Below are positions 41,039 through 49,372 of a stretch of 51,091 bases of DNA, in pieces. The stretch's first letter is position 1; each line of letters begins with the position of its first letter. The stretch is from an uncultured Clostridia bacterium (GTDB lineage Bacteria; Bacillota; Clostridia; Oscillospirales; Oscillospiraceae). The stretch is taken from assembly GCA_946539175.1 (NCBI GenBank), contig CAMNHH010000001.1:1-51091 (forward strand), written 5' to 3'. The position numbers were made by a program, and so were the translations under genes. The notes below the pieces were generated by a model. It ran no database searches, was not told the DNA's origin, and worked only from the letters and a program-made list of their open reading frames with translations.

Positions 41039-41533
41039 TCATAGAAACGTCAGCATAAGAGGGCCGAAGCAGGATGAAGCAAGCAATGGGACCGCGAGCC
41101 ACAGCTCCGGGAAACCATCGTCCGTCTCGGCAGCCCAAACCGATCCCACCATAAGATGCAGGGGTAAAGGCAGAACGCGCTCCAGCAAAACCATAAGCAA
41201 AAGCTCGCGGCGGGTGAGCAGGCCGGAGATCGCAAAAACGCAGAGGGAAAAGGAAACCGCAAATCCTCTGCCGAAAAACAACAGGCGGAACAGAGATTTG
41301 TCACGCAGGGTCAGCGCCCCCAGCAGCAGCATCGGAAACAGCAGCGCTCTGAACCACATTCGGAGCAGCGGCAAGGATCGAAGCTGCGGCAAAAAGGACA
41401 CGTTCAAAACACATTCAGACCGCTTCGCGCAGAACGCGCCCATCAGTGAGCCCAGCAAAAGAAACGCCAGGAGTCGGTGCTGTTCCAGCCGATTGAAGCG
41501 AAACCCGCCGGTGAACACCCGCAATTGTGCCAT
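41039..41533 (-). CDS. Polytopic membrane protein, possibly SpoIIM-like
   Basis: 164 residues with about five hydrophobic stretches (LLAFLLLGSLMGAFCA; LFPMLLLGALTL; FAVSFSLCVFAISGLL; around LPLPLHLMVGSVW; LASSCFGPLMLTFL). SpoIIM, which works with SpoIID/SpoIIP in engulfment, has five helices and sits just upstream of xerD in Bacillus, so a divergent or shortened SpoIIM is possible. Sequence alone does not prove it. GGAGGATGCT places the start at 41533. It heads a five-gene minus-strand operon. Confidence 0.6.
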   Translation of the reverse strand: MAQLRVFTGGFRFNRLEQHRLLAFLLLGSLMGAFCAKRSECVLNVSFLPQLRSLPLLRMWFRALLFPMLLLGALTLRDKSLFRLLFFGRGFAVSFSLCVFAISGLLTRRELLLMVLLERVLPLPLHLMVGSVWAAETDDGFPELWLAVPLLASSCFGPLMLTFL

Positions 41534-41633
41534 AGCATCCTCCGAAAACAAGATATTGTGTCGGGTACGGTGTCAGAGCACAAATTAGCAAATGGCGTTA
41601 TTTTGACCAATAATCCAATCGTGATGCTCTGTT

Positions 41634-41662
41634 ACTATACTCGAAAACAGGCGATTTTTCAA
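41634..41662 (-). promoter_or_regulatory. Promoter of the SpoIIM-like/xerD operon
   Basis: On the minus strand TTGAAA, 17-base spacer, TATAGT, giving a leader of about 95 bases. Confidence 0.8.
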
Positions 41663-41690
41663 GCCCTTTTATGGAAAGACTAAAATTTTG

Positions 41691-41732
41691 TTAATTATTG
41701 ACATATATTATGTAAATTGCGTTATGTTAACT
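41691..41732. other. Possible dif-like/Xer-type half-sites
   Basis: TTATGTAAATT (41708-41718) and TTATGTTAACT (41722-41732) both resemble the XerD arm of Firmicute dif sites (TTATGTAAACT). Taking 41705-41732 as a 28-mer gives a good right arm (10 of 11) but a weak left arm. It lies upstream of the xerD operon promoter, in non-coding DNA. Confidence 0.3.
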
Positions 41733-41841
41733 ATTGAACCAAATCAATCCATAGTGCCGCAAACACCTGTCAAGACCCCAGATGTTGATTCAGGTTTCGC
41801 GAATCCGGGATAAATTCGCATGGTCAATAAGCACAAACACG

Positions 41842-42240
41842 TTACAAGCAGGAATTCTTTCGTGCTCCGGCGCCAAGCAGGGCGCCCAAAAGGATGGATG
41901 CGCCGCTTAGCAGAAGCGCCCAGGTCCAGGCCGGCTGCTTCAGTCCTGTTCCCATGGTGCAGCCCAGCGTCAACAGCAGCAAACAGCACCCCGCCCCGGC
42001 GGTCCAGAGAAAGCGCTTGCTTTTTGCAGCACGAGCAGTCAGGTAACAGCAGAGCAGCGAGGATAAACCGTAAGCCGACTTCGCAATCCCCTGCACGTTC
42101 TCCAAGCTCAACGCAGACTTATGCGCCGCAAGCGCCAGGGTGCTGATCAGTAGCAGCATCGCCAAGCCGCCGCAGGCAAGTCCCTGCAGCAGTGGGGATC
42201 GCAGGGCCCCTCCCCTTCCGGTTTTCAGCGTTTTTTTCAT
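41842..42240 (-). CDS. Small membrane protein, TIGR04086-like
   Basis: 132 residues with four hydrophobic helices: GLACGGLAMLLLISTLALA, AYGLSSLLCCYLTARAA, FLWTAGAGCCLLLLTLG and WALLLSGASILLGALLG. The layout and the YCxTARAA-like motif recall the TIGR04086 family of small Firmicute membrane proteins of unknown function. GGAGGG about nine bases upstream sets the ATG at 42240. No partners are evident. Between 41552 and 41841 I see only the promoter and dif-like motifs. Confidence 0.7.
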   Translation of the reverse strand: MKKTLKTGRGGALRSPLLQGLACGGLAMLLLISTLALAAHKSALSLENVQGIAKSAYGLSSLLCCYLTARAAKSKRFLWTAGAGCCLLLLTLGCTMGTGLKQPAWTWALLLSGASILLGALLGAGARKNSCL

Positions 42241-42302
42241 AGTGCGTTCCCTCCTTTGCTGCATCCTATGTTCCAAATCGCTTGCTCATGAAAGAAAAGT
42301 AC

Positions 42303-42331
42303 TTGTGTTTTCGTCTGATTTCACGTATACT
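42303..42331 (+). promoter_or_regulatory. Promoter of the resolvase-like gene
   Basis: TTGTGT, 17-base spacer, TATACT, 46 bases before the start codon at 42377. Confidence 0.7.
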
Positions 42332-42376
42332 GGAACCAGAGGATGCCTGTTCTGCTCTGATTTGGAGGACTGCAAG

Positions 42377-42796
42377 ATGTATTTCAGAGAACCTCACAAA
42401 CCCAAATGCGCTGTGATCTTCGCCCGGCAGGATCCGGAGATCAATAATCTCAACACCGTCGACACACAGGAGGCCATCTGTCGACGTTACTGCAACGACA
42501 ACGGGATTCCGGTGCTGCGTTCCGTACGCATTCGCTGCGGGTCCCAGGAGGCGCTGGAGCTTCTGCGATATCTGCTTCGGACACTGCCTCCGGAAGTGGA
42601 TACCGTTTTCGCCTACAATGCCACGACCTACTCTATTCTGCTGCGGGAGCTGGGGCTTTTATGTCTGCAGTTTCAGTGCCGAAAAACCTGGCTTTGCAGT
42701 CTGGACATAACCGGACGCATGTATCAGGAATTTCATATGATTACGCCGGAGGATATGCGAGAGGCGAACCAGCGTTATCTGGAGGCCATCCAATAG
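42377..42796 (+). CDS. Resolvase-like protein, probably catalytically inactive
   Basis: 139 residues resembling the N-terminal catalytic domain of serine recombinases: CAVIFARQDPE where active enzymes have YxRxSxxxx, then TQEAICRRYCNDNGI as in the Q-x-x-x-I-x-x-Y helix, and VDTVFAYNATTYS near the usual DxxxVxxxxRxxR position. The active-site serine is replaced by Gln/Asp and the DNA-binding part is missing. A domesticated regulator or remnant is likely. TGGAGGA is seven bases from the ATG and the gene has a good promoter, so it seems expressed. Confidence 0.55.
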   Translation: MYFREPHKPKCAVIFARQDPEINNLNTVDTQEAICRRYCNDNGIPVLRSVRIRCGSQEALELLRYLLRTLPPEVDTVFAYNATTYSILLRELGLLCLQFQCRKTWLCSLDITGRMYQEFHMITPEDMREANQRYLEAIQ

Positions 42797-42861
42797 AATG
42801 CCGTCCTCTACCATTCACGGCTTTCTTCTGCGCTTCAGTTTATTCTTTGCCGCATAACAAC

Positions 42862-42915
42862 GCTCCCCCTATGAGGACGATGACCTGTTGGTTCACCGTC
42901 ACTCATAGAGGGAGC
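42862..42915. terminator. Stem-loop between the resolvase-like gene and the GH51 gene
   Basis: GCTCCCCCTATGAG and CTCATAGAGGGAGC form a long stem (one mismatch) with a 26-base loop that can itself pair GACG/CGTC. Convergent genes lie on both sides. The rest of 42797-43015 shows nothing else. Confidence 0.65.
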
Positions 42916-43015
42916 TTATCTTTCCGTCGCGTTAAAATCTTTGAATGCCCCGCTCAGGCTTATATATTCTTTTGAATGGCCTTGCGAAAATCGGAAGCTG
43001 TTTTTCAAGCCAGAC

Positions 43016-44461
43016 TTACAGCGGTTGGGGAACGACGCGCAGCATGCTCCAGGAGCGGGGCGGCAGCAGAGACTCCGACTGTCCAGGCCGCAGCGCGCAG
43101 GGCTCGGAAACAATCCGCAGCCCCCGCAGAGTGCTCAGCTCCGCGGCAGCATAGGAACGGGGCAACTCCAGGCTAAGCTCCACGGGCTCCTCAGAGCGAT
43201 TGACCAAAAAGAAATTCATGCTGCCGTCTCTTCCCTCCACCGCTGCGCAGTCCAGATACGGAACATTGCTGCGGAACGCGCAGTCATAGTGCGGGACCTC
43301 CGACTCCAGCGTCAGCGCGGTGCCGCGACCAAAGCGGGAGGCCAGCAGGAAAGGATAGTAGATGGTCTGGATCCGGGCAGGGCCGCCGGGCTCCGTCATG
43401 ATGGGCGCGATCACGTTGACAAGCTGGGCCAGGCAGGCGATCTTGACCCGGTCCGCATGCCGCAGCAGAGCGTTCATCATGGCGCCGGTAACCAGCGGGT
43501 CCACATCGTCGTAATTCTCCTCTTCAATGGGTCTGGGCACAGTCCATTTGGGCGGAAAGATCCCCGCTTTCTGATAGTGATACCAAACATTCCACTCATC
43601 AAAGGAGAGGTGGATATCCCGGCTGCTCCCCCGGGCGGCCTTTTCCTGATCGCAGATGGCGGAAATCTCCCGAATGCTGTCCTCCATCTCCAGCGGCTTC
43701 GCCAGGAAGGATGGCAGGTCATCCTCCTCGTTGGTATAGTACTGATGCAGGGAGATGTAGTCAATATAAGGATAGCAGTGCTCCAGGACCGTCTTCTCCC
43801 AGCTTCCAAAGCTTGGCATGGCCCGGAAGGAGGAGCCGCAGGCCACCAGCTCAATGCTGGGGTCCAGCCATTTCATCATCTTGGCAGTCTCGCAGGCCGT
43901 TCTTGCGTATTCTTCAGCGGTTTTGGCGCAGATCTGCCAGGGCCCGTCCATCTCATTGCCCAGGCACCAGAGCTTGACGCCATAGGGCGCTTCCCTGCCG
44001 TTCTCCCGCCGTCGGTCTGCCCAGTAGCTGGAATGACTTCCATTGACATATTCCAGCAGCTCCACGGCCTCCCGGGGTGTTCCCGTTCCCAGATTGACCC
44101 CCAGCATGGGCTGGATTTCCAAGCGCTCACACCACTGCAGAAACTCATCTGTGCCCACTTGATTGGGTTCTAAAGCGAACCATGCAAGATCCGGGCGGAC
44201 CGGTCTTCTTTCCTTGGGCCCTATCCCATCCTTCCACTGGTAGCCAGACAAAAAATTCCCGCCGGGATAGCGGATATGAGAGAGCCGCAGGGGGCGGATC
44301 AGATCCGCTACGTCGCCCCGAAAGCCCTCGGCGTCTGCGGTGGGGTGCCCCGGCTCATAGATCCCCGTATAGACGGCACGGCCCATATGCTCAATGAAGG
44401 AGCTGTAGAGTCGATCGTCCACGGGGGCAAGGGATCCGTTGATTCGAAGTCTGGCGCGCAT
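43016..44461 (-). CDS. Alpha-L-arabinofuranosidase, GH51
   Basis: 481 residues. A retaining glycosidase that removes alpha-L-arabinofuranose from arabinan, arabinoxylan or related oligosaccharides; intracellular (no signal peptide). Residues about 60-380 form the TIM barrel, with acid/base Glu170 in CLGNEMDGPW and nucleophile Glu289 in SFDEWNVWY; HIRYPGGNF near 62-70 is also typical. A C-terminal beta-sandwich follows. GAGGA is six bases before the ATG at 44461; another ATG at 44467 overlaps the LacI stop with no spacing. Co-transcribed with the upstream LacI gene. Confidence 0.93.
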   Translation of the reverse strand: MRARLRINGSLAPVDDRLYSSFIEHMGRAVYTGIYEPGHPTADAEGFRGDVADLIRPLRLSHIRYPGGNFLSGYQWKDGIGPKERRPVRPDLAWFALEPNQVGTDEFLQWCERLEIQPMLGVNLGTGTPREAVELLEYVNGSHSSYWADRRRENGREAPYGVKLWCLGNEMDGPWQICAKTAEEYARTACETAKMMKWLDPSIELVACGSSFRAMPSFGSWEKTVLEHCYPYIDYISLHQYYTNEEDDLPSFLAKPLEMEDSIREISAICDQEKAARGSSRDIHLSFDEWNVWYHYQKAGIFPPKWTVPRPIEEENYDDVDPLVTGAMMNALLRHADRVKIACLAQLVNVIAPIMTEPGGPARIQTIYYPFLLASRFGRGTALTLESEVPHYDCAFRSNVPYLDCAAVEGRDGSMNFFLVNRSEEPVELSLELPRSYAAAELSTLRGLRIVSEPCALRPGQSESLLPPRSWSMLRVVPQPL

Positions 44462-44463
44462 TG

Positions 44464-45492
44464 TCATTCCTCTTTTCGTAAGGTGGATTCCCGTTCGATA
44501 AACGTACAGGGCAGCTTGGTCAGCAGAGCAGGCGTCTCCCCGTCAGAAATCAGCTTCAGCAGATGTTCGGCAGCGGTTTGTCCAATCTCAAACAGCGGCA
44601 GCGCCACGGTGGAGAGCCGGGGGCGACAGACCTGGCAAATCTCCCGGTTGTCGAAGCCCACCAGCTGAAGCTCCCTGCCCACTGCAACGCCCCTCGCGCT
44701 GCAGCAATCCAGAACCCCGAGGGCCATGTTGTCGTTGTGGGCGTAAACGGCATCGACACCCGCGTCCAATAGCTGCCCGGTGAGCTGATACCCGCTGTCC
44801 CGTTCCCAGTCACCGGTGAGGGTAAGGACAGGGTTATACGGAACATTGTGATCATACAGGGCACGCATCAGTCCCCGGGCCCGGGACATGCTGTGGAGGC
44901 TGTCCATGGGGCCGGTGATCATACCGATGCGTGTCGCTCCGTTCTGCAGCAGTCGCTCCGTCAGATCATAGGAGGCAGTCTCATCGTCATAAACCACGGA
45001 GGGCAGGCTCTCGCATGTACAGTAAGCGCATACAAAGGGAAGCTCATTGTACTCCGCCAGCAGCGGCACCTGATGACTGTGGCTGCCGATATAGATAACA
45101 CCCGCCACCTGCTTGGAAAGAAGCATATCAAGCGCCTCCCGGATCAGAGACGCATGGACAGTCGGTTCCGGCATTCTGTGACCAAAGTGCTTGAACAGCC
45201 GCAGGTTTGCCAAAATATAGTGATAACCAACATTGTCACAGCCAACAGCGATCCCGTCGATGATCTCCGGCGTATTAAAAACCGTCAGATCCTCCGCAAT
45301 GATGCCGATGGTACGAGCAATGCCGGACTTCAAACTTCTGGCATTGAGATTTGGACGATAGTTAAGCTCTTGTGCAACGTTTAAAATCAACTGCCGAGTG
45401 TCCTCTTTCACGCCGGTTTTCCCGTTCAGAACCTTGCTGACGGTGGCGATAGAAACATTAGCCCGCTGTGCGATGGAACGGATTGTAGCCAT
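44464..45492 (-). CDS. LacI family transcriptional regulator
   Basis: 342 residues. The N-terminal helix-turn-helix MATIRSIAQRANVSIATVSKVLNG (residues 1-24) with the hinge around 45-55 (NYRPNLNARSLK), then a sugar-binding periplasmic-protein-like domain. It presumably senses an arabinose-containing sugar and controls both its own GH51 operon and the divergent GH127/ABC operon. GGAGG lies nine bases upstream of the ATG at 45492. CG-centred palindromes in the divergent gap are plausible operators. Stop and next start nearly overlap. Confidence 0.92.
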   Translation of the reverse strand: MATIRSIAQRANVSIATVSKVLNGKTGVKEDTRQLILNVAQELNYRPNLNARSLKSGIARTIGIIAEDLTVFNTPEIIDGIAVGCDNVGYHYILANLRLFKHFGHRMPEPTVHASLIREALDMLLSKQVAGVIYIGSHSHQVPLLAEYNELPFVCAYCTCESLPSVVYDDETASYDLTERLLQNGATRIGMITGPMDSLHSMSRARGLMRALYDHNVPYNPVLTLTGDWERDSGYQLTGQLLDAGVDAVYAHNDNMALGVLDCCSARGVAVGRELQLVGFDNREICQVCRPRLSTVALPLFEIGQTAAEHLLKLISDGETPALLTKLPCTFIERESTLRKEE

Positions 45493-45548
45493 TGGGTGGA
45501 GCCTCCAAAAGATTGATGGGAACAATGCAATTCTGTTCAACATATTTT

Positions 45549-45576
45549 AGTATACAACGCTTTACTGAAAAATCAA
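45549..45576 (-). promoter_or_regulatory. lacI-type gene promoter with overlapping operator-like site
   Basis: On the minus strand TTGATT, 16-base spacer, TATACT. The spacer contains AAAGCGTT, similar to LacI-family half-sites, suggesting autoregulation. Confidence 0.6.
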
Positions 45577-45640
45577 GAGCGTTTCTTGAAATTGTTGAAT
45601 GTGCATAATATCATCAATAAAAAAACAGCAAAATGAATAA

Positions 45641-45669
45641 TTTACAAATCAATCAAACTGGTGTATAGT
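45641..45669 (+). promoter_or_regulatory. Promoter of the GH127/ABC operon
   Basis: TTTACA (45641-45646), 17-base spacer, TATAGT (45664-45669). A long leader (about 150 bases) follows with an operator-like palindrome. Confidence 0.8.
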
Positions 45670-45685
45670 ATTAATCAAGATGGAG

Positions 45686-45695
45686 TAAACGTTTA
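45686..45695. promoter_or_regulatory. LacI-family operator candidate
   Basis: TAAACGTTTA, a perfect CG-centred palindrome about 16 bases after the -10 box, the classical position for LacI/GalR repression. An imperfect second copy TAAACGATTA lies at 45799-45808, just before the GH127 start. Confidence 0.65.
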
Positions 45696-45825
45696 ATATT
45701 TTGTGCGCTTCAATCTGTTTTTTCTCCGCTCATCTTTTGTTATCTGAATCGGCCTCCCCCTGCTCTGCGCCTGGAGGCCAATTTTACACACAGTATGGTA
45801 AACGATTAACTTCCAGGAGGAGCCT

Positions 45826-47793
45826 ATGAAAAACCATATCCTCGTTCCAACTCTGAGCCATATCAGAGTTACGGATCCTCTGTTTGGCAGCTATATCGAC
45901 CAGGTCAGCAGGCAGCTGCTGCCCTATCAGTGGAATGTTCTGAACGACAAACTTCCCGACGTAAAATCCTCTTACTGCATCTCCAACTTCCGCATCGCCG
46001 CAGGGTTGGAGCAGGGACATCATCGCGGTGCTGTCTTCTGTGACACGGACGCCTACAAATGGCTCGAGACCCTGGCCTACTGTTTGCAGTGCGGGCATGG
46101 GCAGGAGCTTCTCCCCGCGGCGGAGGAGCTGATCGCCTTGATCGAATCGGCGCAGGAGGAGGACGGTTATCTGCAGACTTACTTCACCGTTGACCACCCG
46201 GATCAGAAATGGAAAAACCTGGCCGAGGGCCACGAACTCTACGGCGCCGGTCATCTGATGGAGGCTGCCGTTGCATTTCATCAAGCGACGGGAAACGAAA
46301 CGATCCTTCAAGTCGCTGTCCGACTGGCGGATCTGATCTGCTGCGTTTTCGGTGACGCGCCGGATTGCTGCCATGGATACCCTGGGCACCAGGAGGTGGA
46401 GCTGGGACTGGTGAAGCTCTATCAGCTGACCGGGACACAACGTTATCTGGAGATGGCCCGGCACTTCCTCCGCATTCGGGGCCAAAAGCCCAATTATCTG
46501 ATGCGAGAGCTGGCTGAGACGGGTGACGCCCGGATCTTCCCGGAATTTGCCGACTATGATGAAAAATATGCCCAGAGCCATCTGCCCCCCGTTGAACAGC
46601 GGACGGCGGAAGGACATGCGGTGCGGGCCATGTATATGTATTCCGCAATGGCTGACATTGCCCGGGAATGCGAGGACGAGGAGCTTAAGACCGCCTGCCT
46701 GGAGCTCTGGCGGAACGTCACCGAAAAGCGGATGTACATCACCGGAGGGATCGGCTCCTCCGGCCACCTGGAGCGATTTACAACGGATTACGATCTGCCG
46801 AATGATCGCATGTATTGCGAAAGCTGTGCCTCCGTTGGGCTGATGATGTTCGGCAGACGGATGGCCGCCCTGACGGGCTCTGCCGCGTACTATGACACAG
46901 TGGAGCGGGCCCTGTGCAATACCGTCCTGGCAGGCGTTCAGGATCAGGGCGACCGGTATTTTTACGTCAATCCTCTGGAGGTGTGGCCGGACAACTGCCT
47001 GCCCTCCACCTCCATGGCCCATGTGAAGCCTGTGCGGCAGCGTTGGTTCGACGTGGCCTGCTGCCCCTCCAACATCGGCAGGACTCTGGCCTCTCTGGGG
47101 CAGTACCTCTACGCCCGGGATGAGAAATCTCTCTACGTGAATCAGTTGATCTCCTCCACGATTACCGAGGAGATTCGCGGTCTGCGCCTGCATTTGGAAA
47201 TGCAGGTTTCCCTGCAGGAAGCATTTCGAGGGGATTTTCAGCTGGAGCTGGAGGGCGAGGGTACAATCATGCTGCGAATCCGTATCCCGTCCTGGCTTGA
47301 GTATCACAGCTTCACGTTGGACGGTCGCGTAATCCGTCCGGCCGTGGAGAACGGTTACGCGGTTCTGGCCTTGTCCCGCCCCGGGGTGCAGCATTTGGTG
47401 CTGACGGGTCATACGACCCCCCGCTGGGTAACGGCAAACGCCAGAGTCCGGGCGGATCTGGGCAGGCTGGCGCTGGCATACGGTCCCTACGTCTACTGTT
47501 TGGAGCAGACCGACAACGGGGACAATCTTGCACAGATCTATGTGCGGCCCGACGCAGCCGTCACGGTGGAAGCGGGTGACCCGACGCTGCCCGGCACGCT
47601 GCCCGCTCTTCGCTTTTCCGGGCTTCGGCTGGACTCCGGCGTGGATGGGCTTTACGGTACGCCCCGTTTCCGCTTCACGGAACAACGTCTGACTGCAGTT
47701 CCCTATGGGCTCTGGTGCAACCGTCAGCCCGGGGAAATGATTGTCTGGCTCAAGGCCCTGCTGCCCGTCATGGATCATCTGATCCCGAGCTGA
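45826..47793 (+). CDS. Beta-L-arabinofuranosidase, GH127
   Basis: 655 residues, like HypBA1 of Bifidobacterium (658). It releases beta-L-arabinofuranose, for example from Ara-beta-1,2-Ara on hydroxyproline-rich plant glycoproteins. The Cys-type catalytic site is intact: Glu316 (acid/base region, GHLERF), zinc ligands Glu332 and Cys334 in CESC, and Cys412-Cys413 in VACCPSN (Cys412 the likely nucleophile, aligned with HypBA1 Cys417). No signal peptide, so it works on imported oligosaccharides. AGGAGG sets the start. First gene of the operon with the ABC importer. Confidence 0.94.
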   Translation: MKNHILVPTLSHIRVTDPLFGSYIDQVSRQLLPYQWNVLNDKLPDVKSSYCISNFRIAAGLEQGHHRGAVFCDTDAYKWLETLAYCLQCGHGQELLPAAEELIALIESAQEEDGYLQTYFTVDHPDQKWKNLAEGHELYGAGHLMEAAVAFHQATGNETILQVAVRLADLICCVFGDAPDCCHGYPGHQEVELGLVKLYQLTGTQRYLEMARHFLRIRGQKPNYLMRELAETGDARIFPEFADYDEKYAQSHLPPVEQRTAEGHAVRAMYMYSAMADIARECEDEELKTACLELWRNVTEKRMYITGGIGSSGHLERFTTDYDLPNDRMYCESCASVGLMMFGRRMAALTGSAAYYDTVERALCNTVLAGVQDQGDRYFYVNPLEVWPDNCLPSTSMAHVKPVRQRWFDVACCPSNIGRTLASLGQYLYARDEKSLYVNQLISSTITEEIRGLRLHLEMQVSLQEAFRGDFQLELEGEGTIMLRIRIPSWLEYHSFTLDGRVIRPAVENGYAVLALSRPGVQHLVLTGHTTPRWVTANARVRADLGRLALAYGPYVYCLEQTDNGDNLAQIYVRPDAAVTVEAGDPTLPGTLPALRFSGLRLDSGVDGLYGTPRFRFTEQRLTAVPYGLWCNRQPGEMIVWLKALLPVMDHLIPS

Positions 47794-47872
47794 AACAGAA
47801 TTATACTTCGGCAGGAAGTCGATGTGTAAGATAACATCATCACCAATTATGTAAGAAAGGATGAATCAAAAC

Positions 47873-49273
47873 ATGAAGAAGCTAATTTCGATTCTGCTCT
47901 GCGTCCTGCTGGTTGCCGCTCTTTTTGTTGGCTGCAACAGCACAGACAAGCCTGCCGAAACCGGCAGCAAAGACACCAAAGCCCCTGCCACCAACGCGCC
48001 TGCAACCGACGCCCCTGCAACCAACGCGCCCAGCGGCGAGAAAGTGACCATCACTTACTCCTACTGGGGCACTCCTGAAGAGGCCAAGGATACCCAGGCC
48101 ATCCTGGACAAGTTCAACGCTGAAAACGATCACATCTTCGTGGAGTTGCTGGCAATCCCCAACGAGCAGTACACCACCACCCTGAACTCCATGGCCGCCG
48201 GCAATCAGCTGCCCGACTGCGGCATCATGAATGAGAACGGCGTTCTGGACTTCGCTGCCGACGGTCTGCTGGCCGACGTCTCCTCCATGTATGAGGGCGC
48301 CTCCTCCATGCCTCTGGACTCCATCACCTTCAAGTCCAACGGCGTTCCTGTTGCCTACTCCGGCGCCAACGAGGCCCTGTTCCTGTATTACAACAAGGAC
48401 ATGTTTGACGCTGCCAATCTGGATTACCCCGACGCCCGTACTCCCATGAGCTGGGATAAGTTCGTGGAGACCGCCAAGCTGCTGACCCTGGACGCCAATG
48501 GCAAGAACGCCACTGACCCCGACTTCGACCCCAACAACATCGTGCAGTACGGCTGCAACGTGGACAACTGGACCTGGCAGCTGGAGGTTTGGGCCCTGTC
48601 CAACGGCGGCCGCTGGTTCTCCGAGGACGGCTCCGCCTGCACCATCAACAGTCCCGAGGTGGCCGAGTCCATTCAGAAGGTTGCTGACCTGTATCTGGTG
48701 GAGCATGTAGCCCAGTACCGTGACGGCCTGGAGGATTCCGGCATTCAGTCCACCATCGCTGCCGGCAACGTGGCCATGGCCACCGGTGGCGCCTGGAACG
48801 TTGGCACCTGCATGAACACCGTAGAGTTCAACTACGGCGTGGCCCGTCTGCCCGTGATGAAGAACGAAGTCACCATCGTCACCGGCGGTCCCCAGGTGGT
48901 CTTCTCCCAGACCAAGCACCTGGCCGAAGCTATGGAGTTTATCCGCTGGTACTCTCAGATCGAGAACAACTGGGGTCTGGTGGAGAGCGGCATCTGGATG
49001 CCTACTCTGGAAGAGTACTACACCAACGAAGAGCTGACCCACAAGTGGGTAGACAACCCCAACTTCCCTGCCTATGACGAGTACAAGGCTGCCGTGGTGG
49101 ACTACACCATGGAGAAGTCTGTCTCCACCTGCTGGTACTATGTGCCCCACACCAACGAGTTCCTGGAGTACCTGCGTTCTGAGCTGGGCCCCGTCTGGAC
49201 CGGCGACAAGACCGCGGCTGACGCCCTGGCAGGCGCTGACGCCCACCTGCAGGAGATCTTTAAGGGTGAATAA
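47873..49273 (+). CDS. ABC sugar transporter substrate-binding lipoprotein (family 1)
   Basis: 466 residues. A lipoprotein signal peptide with lipobox ALFVGC (Cys about 21) is followed by a low-complexity linker of repeated TNAP/TDAP units (about 35-55), then a family 1 solute-binding protein fold (ITYSYWGTPEEAKDT, LLAIPNEQYTTTLNSMAAG, WTWQLEVWALSNGG). It captures an oligosaccharide, probably arabinose-containing, outside the membrane. ATG 47873 is chosen because GAAAGG is too close to ATG 47861. A terminator-like hairpin after it likely raises its expression above the permeases. Confidence 0.92.
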   Translation: MKKLISILLCVLLVAALFVGCNSTDKPAETGSKDTKAPATNAPATDAPATNAPSGEKVTITYSYWGTPEEAKDTQAILDKFNAENDHIFVELLAIPNEQYTTTLNSMAAGNQLPDCGIMNENGVLDFAADGLLADVSSMYEGASSMPLDSITFKSNGVPVAYSGANEALFLYYNKDMFDAANLDYPDARTPMSWDKFVETAKLLTLDANGKNATDPDFDPNNIVQYGCNVDNWTWQLEVWALSNGGRWFSEDGSACTINSPEVAESIQKVADLYLVEHVAQYRDGLEDSGIQSTIAAGNVAMATGGAWNVGTCMNTVEFNYGVARLPVMKNEVTIVTGGPQVVFSQTKHLAEAMEFIRWYSQIENNWGLVESGIWMPTLEEYYTNEELTHKWVDNPNFPAYDEYKAAVVDYTMEKSVSTCWYYVPHTNEFLEYLRSELGPVWTGDKTAADALAGADAHLQEIFKGE

Positions 49274-49306
49274 GCCCACAGTCTGACCCCTGTATCGCGA
49301 TATCGG

Positions 49307-49340
49307 GGCGTCCGTCCGTTATCGGGCGGACGCCTCTTTT
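49307..49340 (+). terminator. Attenuating terminator between binding protein and permeases
   Basis: GGCGTCCGTCCG pairs with CGGGCGGACGCC (one G-T) around TTAT and is followed by TCTTTT. Such inter-cistronic terminators are common in sugar ABC operons and keep the binding protein in excess. Confidence 0.8.
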
Positions 49341-49372
49341 GCATTGAATCACAAGAAATGAGGTGATCTCCC

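Noticed and set aside
45784..47778. Minus-strand frame of 664 codons opposite GH127
   Set aside because: GH127 has all catalytic residues and a good start; the antisense frame resembles no protein.
47882..49279. Minus-strand frame of 465 codons opposite the binding protein
   Set aside because: Shadow of a strongly biased gene; Gly/Val-rich with no motif.
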